NCBI GenBank assembly: GCA_023386515.1
Contig: JAEWJQ010000046.1
Location: forward strand, 1-7,481
Direction: 5' to 3'
DNA: 7,481 nucleotides
DNA from: Pseudomonadota bacterium
GTDB lineage: Bacteria > Pseudomonadota > Alphaproteobacteria > Sphingomonadales > Sphingomonadaceae
A model generated the notes under the pieces. It saw only the letters and a list, made by a program, of their open reading frames with translations, had not been told where the DNA came from and searched no databases. The stretch's first letter is position 1. Every line of letters starts with the position of its first letter. Positions 1 to 4,486 of this stretch are shown here, piece after piece. The position numbers and the translations under genes are program-made.

Positions 1-189
1 CCCCATCGTCCAATTCGCCTGCATCCGCACCCTCGGATTGGGCGCACACCAGATTTCGCCGGTATCGTTGATCGCGGTGACCCAAATCAGATTATGCTCC
101 TGCCCGTAATCGATCACGGCAAAGGCATAGCCTGCCCCCTTGTCGAGGACGTGAACCGGCAAGGGTGGGTCGAGCTGCTGGAATGACAT
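1..189 (-). CDS. Small hypothetical protein, 5' part only (63 codons visible)
   Basis: On the minus strand an ATG at 189-187 opens a frame that stays open to the window edge, so the 3' end is missing. A GAAAGGTG ribosome binding site lies about 9 bases upstream of the ATG, which supports this start. The visible protein begins MSFQQLDPPLPVHVLDKG and continues with an aromatic, strand-rich stretch (YAFAVIDYG, LIWVTAI, GEIWCAPNP). There is no signal peptide or membrane segment. It looks like a compact cytoplasmic all-beta protein that is close to complete, because it ends near NWTMG with little room for another domain. I do not recognise a family with a known function. It is divergent from msrB, with 110 bases between the start codons. 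The codon use (GTC, CTC, ATC, GCC mixed with some TTG and AAT) is slightly less GC-biased than its neighbours. Confidence 0.72.
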   Translation of the reverse strand, partial: MSFQQLDPPLPVHVLDKGAGYAFAVIDYGQEHNLIWVTAINDTGEIWCAPNPRVRMQANWTMG

Positions 190-299
190 GATGATGCACC
201 TTTCGCGTCGACAACCACGCTGCGGCCACCGTGTTCAACCTGGATCAATATGTTAGTTTGGGGATGGATGACGCCGCGGCGCCTCCCCATATCCAGCGC

Positions 300-791
300 A
301 TGACGCAAGATCCGACCCGCCGCTCGTTACTGTCGCTTGCCGCCACCGGCGCTGCCGGCGCGATCCTGTGGGGCTGCCGTGCCGCGCCGGCCGATGCCGC
401 CACCTATCCGGTCCAGATGAGCGATGCCGCCTGGCGCAAGAAGCTCGGCGACCAGGCCTGGGCGGTGCTGCGCCACGAAAGCACCGAGCGCCCCTTCTCC
501 AGCCCGCTCAACAACGAGCATCGCGCCGGCACCTTCGGCTGCAAGGGCTGCGACCAGCCGCTGTTCTCGTCCAAGACCAAGTTCGACAGCGGCACCGGCT
601 GGCCCAGCTTCTGGGCGCCGCTACCCCGCGCGATCGGCACCAAGAGCGACCGCTCGTTGCTCGAGGAGCGGGTCGAGGTCCATTGCAGCCGCTGCGGCGG
701 CCATCTCGGCCATGTCTTCGACGACGGCCCGAAGCCGACCGGCAAGCGCTATTGCATGAACGGCGTCGCGATGACCTTCCGCCCGGCGTGA
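300..791 (+). CDS. msrB: Peptide-methionine (R)-S-oxide reductase MsrB, Tat-exported
   Basis: MsrB reduces the R form of methionine sulfoxide in proteins back to methionine. The 163-residue protein has a twin-arginine signal (TRRSLLSL, residues 6-13), a hydrophobic run, and then the MsrB domain from about residue 37. Zinc-binding pairs are CKGC (81-84) and CSRC (129-132). The family core FDSGTGWPSF spans 95-104, GHLGHVFDDGP follows the second pair, and the catalytic cysteine is Cys152 in RYCMNG. At residue 99, where many MsrBs have a resolving cysteine (GCGWPSF), this one has threonine, so recycling must use another thiol or reductant. ILWGC (22-26) resembles a lipobox, but tryptophan at -2 is atypical; cleavage at an A-x-A site near residues 31-34 is the alternative. 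An export role in periplasmic protein repair is inferred. The start at 300 puts the RR motif near the N-terminus; ATG 264 and GTG 231 are in-frame alternatives, and none has a clear ribosome binding site. Confidence 0.93.
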   Translation: MTQDPTRRSLLSLAATGAAGAILWGCRAAPADAATYPVQMSDAAWRKKLGDQAWAVLRHESTERPFSSPLNNEHRAGTFGCKGCDQPLFSSKTKFDSGTGWPSFWAPLPRAIGTKSDRSLLEERVEVHCSRCGGHLGHVFDDGPKPTGKRYCMNGVAMTFRPA

Positions 792-803
792 GGGGTTAAC
801 CCC
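792..803. repeat. Perfect 12-base palindrome right after the msrB stop
   Basis: GGGGTTAACCCC starts on the base after the msrB TGA. It is a perfect palindrome with no loop and no T-run, so it is not a standard terminator. It could be a protein-binding site, or a minor structural element that acts with the REP-like repeat starting 12 bases downstream. Confidence 0.4.
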
Positions 804-815
804 GCCCAAAAACGG

Positions 816-911
816 CGTCATCCCCGCAAAGGCGGGGATCCACAGACGCGGACACTCGAGGGGCAATCAACCGGTGTTGCGCGTCTGGATCCCCGCCTAC
901 GCGGGATGGCG
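816..911. repeat. REP-like inverted repeat, copy 1 (between convergent msrB and CHAP genes)
   Basis: Two arms of 32-35 bases (816-850 and 880-911) are inverted copies of each other, separated by a 29-base centre. The left arm holds its own 8-bp hairpin, ATCCCCGC (820-827), loop AAAG, GCGGGGAT (832-839). The right arm has the same core with a one-base bulge, so it folds less well. Both arms end inward with AGACGCG or its complement. The arms match those at 3155-3251, while the centres differ. The core resembles the widespread proteobacterial family of GTCAT-CCCCGC hairpins (REP or dRS3-like), by recollection only. Between two convergent genes it may also serve as a two-way transcription terminator or mRNA 3' stabiliser. 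Confidence 0.8.
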
Positions 912-939
912 TATAATTCCGAGACAGCGCCCGACCGCC

Positions 940-1512
940 TTAGCGATCCGCGACCGGCGTCACCGGCACCGCGGCCGAGGTGGCGATCATCGCCATGTTG
1001 GCGCGGGCGACTTCGTCCAGGTCGCTGGCGGTCGCCGGCGCGGCGTCGCTGCCCAGCGGGGCGTGGCCCGAATAGATGAAGCCGTTGGTCGGATAGGCCG
1101 AGGTGCCGAGATCGCCGTTCGGTGCATACCAGACCTTCACCTCGCTCCAGTCGCCGGCGGCGGAGACGTCGACGGCGCGGACGTTGCGCTCGATCTGGCC
1201 AGGGCGCGACCAGTTGGCGTGGGTCAGCAGCACTTCGCGATCGCTGATCACCTGCGACACCATGGCGACATGGCCGACGCGCATGCGGTGGGTCGACTGG
1301 AAGGACAGCACCGCGCCGATCTCCGGCTTGTGACCGCGCTGGTACTTGCCGGCGGCCTGGCCCCACCATGTGTCGGCATTGCCGTGGATGTCGATACCGG
1401 AAACCTCGCGGGCATAGGGCGCGCACTGCCAGAACTGCGCCGCAGCCGGAGTGGCCATCATCAGGCCGCAGGAAACCATCAGCGCAAAACGCGCCGTCAA
1501 CGACTTCAACAC
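940..1512 (-). CDS. Secreted CHAP-domain protein (probable peptidoglycan amidase/endopeptidase)
   Basis: The 190-residue protein starts with a Sec signal peptide (hydrophobic core about residues 8-20, likely cut after TPAAA at 25). A CHAP domain (NlpC/P60-like cysteine peptidase fold) follows at about 26-130. Cys30 in FWQCAPYAR is the expected nucleophile, His81 in VGHVAMV the expected base, and Asn100 in THANW the likely third residue. The tail from about 135 is rich in Ala, Thr and Pro with no recognised wall-binding repeat. CHAP enzymes cut amide or peptide bonds in peptidoglycan, so a periplasmic wall-remodelling role is inferred from family membership. The start is GTG at 1512-1510, with a G-run 8 bases upstream; the next internal ATG would cut into the signal peptide. 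The gene converges on msrB across the REP-like repeat. The large frames on the opposite strand are shadows. Confidence 0.85.
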   Translation of the reverse strand: MLKSLTARFALMVSCGLMMATPAAAQFWQCAPYAREVSGIDIHGNADTWWGQAAGKYQRGHKPEIGAVLSFQSTHRMRVGHVAMVSQVISDREVLLTHANWSRPGQIERNVRAVDVSAAGDWSEVKVWYAPNGDLGTSAYPTNGFIYSGHAPLGSDAAPATASDLDEVARANMAMIATSAAVPVTPVADR

Positions 1513-1611
1513 TTCCGTGACCCCCCGGCCAAAACCCGTTCGTCGAGGATGGCGCTACGCAAGAATGTTCCGGGGGGATAGGGGCTTACCCCCGGCTTTC
1601 CGGCGAACGGT

Positions 1612-1637
1612 GGTGAAGCGCCGATGAACGGCTCACC
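1612..1637. repeat. Two-part stem-loop in the CHAP/dehydrogenase gap
   Basis: GGTGA (1612-1616) pairs with TCACC (1633-1637), and GCCG (1620-1623) pairs with CGGC (1629-1632). The loop is ATGAA and there is a 3-base bulge on the left side. Nine base pairs in 26 bases is more than casual but not exceptional at this GC content. There is no T-run, so a terminator is unlikely on either strand. Confidence 0.35.
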
Positions 1638-1880
1638 GTGCGACGAAGCGAGGGAGTCAGCCTGTCCTATCTCGCCGCACAACGTCGGGAATCCACCGCC
1701 GAACGCGTTCCGGACATGGCGAACCCCGTTTGGTGATTCACGCCGCTGCGCCTGTGGCCGCCTGCCCGACAGCGCGCGGCGACAGCCGGCAAATGCCAGC
1801 CCCTTGATGTCCTTGGTAGGCACGGTACCGGCGGCGCAATCCTTCCGCAGCCCTGCAACGCCCGATTTTGAATTTCAGGT

Positions 1881-1909
1881 TTGCTCCGCTCCGGCCTCTG
1901 GCCTAGCCT
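1881..1909 (+). promoter_or_regulatory. Candidate sigma-70-type promoter for the acyl-CoA dehydrogenase
   Basis: TTGCTC (1881-1886) and TAGCCT (1904-1909) are separated by 17 bases, 26 bases upstream of the start codon at 1936. The -10 is weak against the usual consensus, and other pairs can be drawn in the same AT-richer patch at 1864-1883. This is a guess from spacing and position only. Confidence 0.25.
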
Positions 1910-1923
1910 CGCATCGACCACAT

Positions 1924-1928
1924 AAGGA
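1924..1928 (+). promoter_or_regulatory. Ribosome binding site that decides the dehydrogenase start
   Basis: AAGGA lies 7 bases before the ATG at 1936 but only 1 base before the in-frame ATG at 1930. The spacing therefore favours 1936 as the start, which also matches the normal length of the family. Confidence 0.6.
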
Positions 1929-1935
1929 CATGCGC

Positions 1936-3138
1936 ATGGCCCTCGACCCGGAGACTTTCGACGCGCTGATCGACGCCATCCGCCGCTTCGTCGCCGAACG
2001 GCTGCGGCCGCTGGAGGCGGAGGTGGAGGCGGCCGATGCCATACCGGACGAGCTCGTCGACGAGATGAAGGCGATGGGCCTGTTCGGCCTGTCGATCGCC
2101 GAGGACTATGGCGGGCTCGGTCTGACCATGGTCGAAGAGGTGCAGGTGGGCATGGAGATGGGCCGGACCACGCCTGCCTTCCGCTCCGCCTTCGGCACCA
2201 ACGTCGGCATCGGCAGCCAGGGCCTGGTGATGGCCGGCACGCCCGAACAGAAGGCCGCATGGCTGCCGCGCATCGCCAGCGGCGCGATCGTCACCAGCTT
2301 CGCGCTGACCGAACCCGACGTCGGCAGCGATTCGGGCAGCGTCAAGACGCGCGCCGTCCGCGCCAAGGATGCGAATGGGGCCGACATCTATCGCCTGTCC
2401 GGCACCAAGCGCTACATCACCAATGCCGACCGAGCCCAGCTGTTCACCGTCATGGCGCGGACCGGCGACGCGCCGGGCGCGCGTGGCGTCAGCGCCTTTC
2501 TCGTGCCGCGCGACCTGCCCGGCGTGACGATCGGCGAGCCGGAAAAGAAGATGGGGCAGAAGGGCGCCAAGGTTGCCGACGTCCATTTCGACGATGTGCC
2601 CGTTCCGGTCGCCAATCGGCTGGGCGCGGAGGGCGAAGGGTTCAAGATCGCGATGCGCGTGCTCGATCGCGGCCGGTTGCACATCGCCGCCGTCTGCGTC
2701 GGCGTCGCCGAGCGGCTGATCGCCGACAGCGTCGCTTATACCAAGGAACGCAAGCAGTTCGGCAAGCCGATCGCCGAGCATCAGCTGATCCAGGGCATGA
2801 TCGCCGACATGAAGACCGAAGCGCTCGTCGCCCGCGCGATGGTCCTGGAAACCGCCCGGGCCAAGGACGCTCTGGACCAGGCGGCCGCACGGGGGGCGGG
2901 CGCAGCGGGCGGTGGCCAGGACGTCGTGCTCGAATCGGCGGCGGCGAAATATTTCGCCAGTGAGATGGTCGGCCGCGTCGCCGACAAGGCGGTGCAGATC
3001 TTCGGCGGGGCCGGCTACATCGCCGATTACGGCATCGAACGCCTGTACCGCGACGTCCGCCTGTTCCGCATCTACGAAGGCACCAGCCAGAACCAGCAGA
3101 TCATCATCGCCCGCGAGACGCTCAAGCGCGGCGGGTGA
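1936..3138 (+). CDS. Acyl-CoA dehydrogenase
   Basis: This is a 400-residue FAD-dependent acyl-CoA dehydrogenase. It would introduce a trans-2 double bond into an acyl-CoA and pass electrons to electron-transfer flavoprotein in the cytoplasm. The N-terminal helical domain spans about 5-120 (DYGGLGL at 58-64), the middle beta domain about 122-220, and the C-terminal helical domain about 232-395. Family signature 1 is at 123-132 (ALTEPDVGSD). The FAD-contacting ERKQFGKPI is at 271-279, and signature 2 is at 354-373 (QIFGGAGY through LYRD). The catalytic base is Glu381 in IYEGTSQNQ, the usual medium/short-chain position. A loop at 312-329 is Ala/Gly-rich. Acyl-chain preference cannot be read from the sequence: straight, short-branched or other CoA esters remain possible. 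A REP-like repeat begins 17 bases after the stop, then comes an SDR gene in the same direction. Confidence 0.95.
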   Translation: MALDPETFDALIDAIRRFVAERLRPLEAEVEAADAIPDELVDEMKAMGLFGLSIAEDYGGLGLTMVEEVQVGMEMGRTTPAFRSAFGTNVGIGSQGLVMAGTPEQKAAWLPRIASGAIVTSFALTEPDVGSDSGSVKTRAVRAKDANGADIYRLSGTKRYITNADRAQLFTVMARTGDAPGARGVSAFLVPRDLPGVTIGEPEKKMGQKGAKVADVHFDDVPVPVANRLGAEGEGFKIAMRVLDRGRLHIAAVCVGVAERLIADSVAYTKERKQFGKPIAEHQLIQGMIADMKTEALVARAMVLETARAKDALDQAAARGAGAAGGGQDVVLESAAAKYFASEMVGRVADKAVQIFGGAGYIADYGIERLYRDVRLFRIYEGTSQNQQIIIARETLKRGG

Positions 3139-3154
3139 ACCGCCACACCACCCG

Positions 3155-3251
3155 CCGTCATCCCCGCGCAAGCGGGGATCCAGACGCGCAGGTCCATCAA
3201 TTGAGGCGCAACATTCGCGCGTCTGGATTCCCGCCTGCGCTGGAATGACGG
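3155..3251. repeat. REP-like inverted repeat, copy 2 (between dehydrogenase and SDR genes)
   Basis: Two 35-base arms (3155-3189 and 3217-3251) are inverted copies with about five mismatches, around a 27-base centre. The left arm forms a perfect 8-bp hairpin, ATCCCCGC (3160-3167), loop GCAA (3168-3171), GCGGGGAT (3172-3179). A GCAA loop belongs to the stable GNRA class in RNA. The right arm has lost perfect pairing (ATTCC against GGAAT, with mismatches inside). The arms correspond closely to copy 1 at 816-911. The position just after the dehydrogenase stop suggests mRNA 3' stabilisation or partial termination, as for other REP sequences; this is inferred. Confidence 0.8.
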
Positions 3252-3305
3252 TTCGCTACGCTTATGACCGACTTTCTCGCCGCCTGCCCGACACACCTAT
3301 CGCCT

Positions 3306-3311
3306 GAGGAG
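3306..3311 (+). promoter_or_regulatory. Strong ribosome binding site of the SDR gene
   Basis: GAGGAG ends 5 bases before the ATG at 3317. It is the strongest Shine-Dalgarno match in the window, and it fixes the start. Confidence 0.75.
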
Positions 3312-3316
3312 CCCTC

Positions 3317-4105
3317 ATGAACACCACCGCCCTGTTCCGTCTCGACGGCCGCATTGCCCTGGTCACCGGCGGCAGCCGTGGCATCGGCCGGATGATCGCC
3401 GACGGCTTCATCGCCCAGGGTGCGCGCGTCTACATCTCCAGCCGCAAGGCCGCCGCCTGCGAGGAGACCGCCGCTGCGCTCGGTCCGAACTGCATCCCCC
3501 TGCCCGCCGACGTCTCGACCGTCGATGGCGTCCGCGCTCTCGCCGCCGCCCTGGCGACCCGCGAGGAACGGCTCGACATCCTCGTCAACAACGCAGGCGC
3601 CGCCTGGGGCGTGCCGTTCGAGGAGTTTCCGGAAAGCGGCTGGGACAAGGTGATGGACCTCAACGTCAAATCCCCCTTCTTCCTGACCCAGGCGCTGCAC
3701 GGCCTGCTCAAGGCGGCGGGAGCCCCCGGTCGTCCCGCCAAGGTGATCAACATCACCTCGATCGACGGCCAGCGGCTCAATCCGTGGGAAACCTACAGCT
3801 ATCAGGCGTCCAAGGCGGCGCTGATCTACCTTACCAAGCGGATGGCGGCCCGGCTGGTGCGCGATCACGTCAACGTCACATCGATCGCACCCGGCGCCTT
3901 TGCCAGCGAGATGAACCGCGCCGCCCGCGATCATGGCGATGCGGTGGCGCAGGCGATTCCGGCGGGACGGATCGGCACTGACGAGGACATGGCCGGCGCC
4001 GCCATCTATCTCGCCAGCCGGGCGGGCGACTATGTCGTTGGCGAGACGATCACCGTCGACGGCGGCCTGGTCCACGCCGCGCTCGGGGCCAGTATCGACG
4101 GCTGA
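3317..4105 (+). CDS. Short-chain dehydrogenase/reductase, RhlG-like
   Basis: This is a 262-residue classical SDR with a single Rossmann domain. The cofactor loop is TGGSRGIG (17-24). Arg21 together with SSR (41-43) after the second strand suggests NADPH rather than NADH. Asp65 lies in PADV, NNAG is at 91-94, and the catalytic set is Asn116, Ser148 (NITS), Tyr162 and Lys166 (YQASK). IAPG (190-193) and VDGG (247-250) complete the fold. From memory, segments such as FRLDGRIALVTGGSRGIG and SGWDKVMDLNV resemble RhlG, an NADPH-dependent 3-ketoacyl reductase of Pseudomonas. Reduction of a 3-ketoacyl substrate is therefore reasonable, but the substrate is not proven. It lies 178 bases after the acyl-CoA dehydrogenase in the same direction, and the REP-like repeat between them makes co-transcription uncertain. 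There is no signal peptide, so it is cytoplasmic. Confidence 0.93.
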   Translation: MNTTALFRLDGRIALVTGGSRGIGRMIADGFIAQGARVYISSRKAAACEETAAALGPNCIPLPADVSTVDGVRALAAALATREERLDILVNNAGAAWGVPFEEFPESGWDKVMDLNVKSPFFLTQALHGLLKAAGAPGRPAKVINITSIDGQRLNPWETYSYQASKAALIYLTKRMAARLVRDHVNVTSIAPGAFASEMNRAARDHGDAVAQAIPAGRIGTDEDMAGAAIYLASRAGDYVVGETITVDGGLVHAALGASIDG

Positions 4106-4253
4106 TGGCGCTGTCCTACAAGACGGCCAATCGCTAGGCTCGGCCGCGTCCGTCGTCCTGCGCGCCGTCGCTCAGCACCCCGGACGTATGGGCCGCTGCG
4201 CGGGCTGCTGCGCTGCGGGGGCCCGAACGCTGTTTCTCATCGTCGATCCCCCG

Positions 4254-4297
4254 ACAGATTTCGCGATCTGTGAATCGCGACGGATCATGACGATCCG
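4254..4297. repeat. Cluster of three small inverted repeats, two mutually exclusive
   Basis: ACAGAT (4254-4259) pairs with ATCTGT (4266-4271). TCGCGAT (4261-4267) pairs with ATCGCGA (4274-4280). CGGATC (4281-4286) pairs with GATCCG (4292-4297). All three are perfect, with 5-6 base loops. The first two share bases and cannot form together, an arrangement seen in switching RNA structures. The third abuts the second directly. Confidence 0.6.
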
Positions 4298-4310
4298 CCG
4301 ACGCCCAGCG

Positions 4311-4337
4311 TGCGATCTGTGCGACTTTTGCGACCTT
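4311..4337. repeat. 9-base unit repeated three times in tandem (imperfect)
   Basis: The units are TGCGATCTG, TGCGACTTT and TGCGACCTT. TGCGA is constant at the start of each and the remaining four bases vary. On the minus strand the constant part reads TCGCA. The first unit also carries part of the 10-base direct repeat shared with 4263-4272. Confidence 0.55.
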
Positions 4338-4422
4338 CCATCGCCGCGCCGCCCGCGAAGCCGCGACGCCGCAGGCACAGGACTCAGGCGTCGGAGCCAT
4401 TGGCGCCGCCCCGGTGGGCGCT

Positions 4423-4486
4423 GCTGACGGCGGCGTCCACCCTGCGACGGGTGAGACTTTCGGGACCTTCCGCCGCCGCCGTCAGC
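4423..4486 (-). terminator. 13-bp inverted repeat over the maeB stop, possible terminator
   Basis: GCTGACGGCGGCG (4423-4435) and its exact complement (4474-4486) enclose a 38-base loop, which holds a second small hairpin, CACCC (4438-4442) with GGGTG (4449-4453). The right arm covers the maeB stop codon (4482-4484) and its last arginine codon. There is no T-run on the minus strand after the stem, so an intrinsic terminator would be non-standard. It could instead protect the mRNA 3' end or aid Rho-dependent termination. Confidence 0.35.

Larger units (their letters stand above)
1513..1935. other. 423-base divergent gap between CHAP and acyl-CoA dehydrogenase genes, no convincing gene
   Basis: This gap should carry promoters for both flanking genes but is long for that alone. 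A 105-codon minus-strand frame (1506-1823) runs into the CHAP start with a 7-base overlap. It uses TCA, CCA, GGA, ATA, ACA and GTA freely, unlike the G/C-ending codons of the neighbours, and has no recognisable domain. The plus-strand extension of the dehydrogenase frame back to 1624 is likewise not protein-like. Visible structure includes inverted CCGGGGG/CCCCCGG (1570-1576, 1589-1595), a hairpin at 1612-1637, and the palindrome GAACGCGTTC at 1701-1710. It may be a dispersed intergenic repeat, a leader or an RNA; none of these is proven. Confidence 0.5.
4106..4481. other. 376-base convergent gap between SDR and maeB, rich in small repeats
   Basis: No coding frame here has supporting motifs, a ribosome binding site or the local codon bias. 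Structure is denser than expected. It includes a cluster of three inverted repeats (4254-4297), a 9-base unit repeated three times (4311-4337), a 10-base direct repeat (GCGATCTGTG at 4263-4272 and 4312-4321), and a 13-bp inverted repeat that reaches the maeB stop (4423-4486). No T-run terminator is visible for either convergent gene. A small RNA or a multi-part terminator region are the main possibilities. Confidence 0.55.

Noticed and set aside
816..911. CRISPR repeat-spacer interpretation of the repeated hairpins
   Set aside because: There are only inverted pairs at two distant sites, with no regular direct repeats, no spacers and no cas genes.
874..1581. 235-codon plus-strand frame opposite the CHAP gene
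   Set aside because: Its start lies inside the REP-like repeat and its body is antisense to the CHAP protein; the composition is Arg/His/Gly-rich without motifs.
1570..1595. CCGGGGG/CCCCCGG inverted repeat as an intrinsic terminator
   Set aside because: The stem is only 7 bp with a 12-base loop and no T-run on either side, and it lies upstream of both flanking genes, where no transcript is known to end.
1624..1935. N-terminal extension of the acyl-CoA dehydrogenase to 1624
   Set aside because: The extra 104 residues are not family-like and have off-bias codons; the ribosome binding site at 1924-1928 fits ATG 1936.
1903..3171. 422-codon frame on the minus strand opposite the acyl-CoA dehydrogenase
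   Set aside because: This is a shadow of the dehydrogenase: no motif, low-complexity Asp/Gly/His composition, and the sense frame carries all the family signatures.
3197..4075. 292-codon minus-strand frame opposite the SDR
   Set aside because: It is antisense to a complete SDR with its own ribosome binding site and catalytic residues, and has no recognisable domain.
4134..4400. 88-codon minus-strand frame in the SDR-maeB gap
   Set aside because: It has no ribosome binding site, domain or codon bias, and part of it merely translates the 9-base repeat (KVAKVAQIA-like periodicity).
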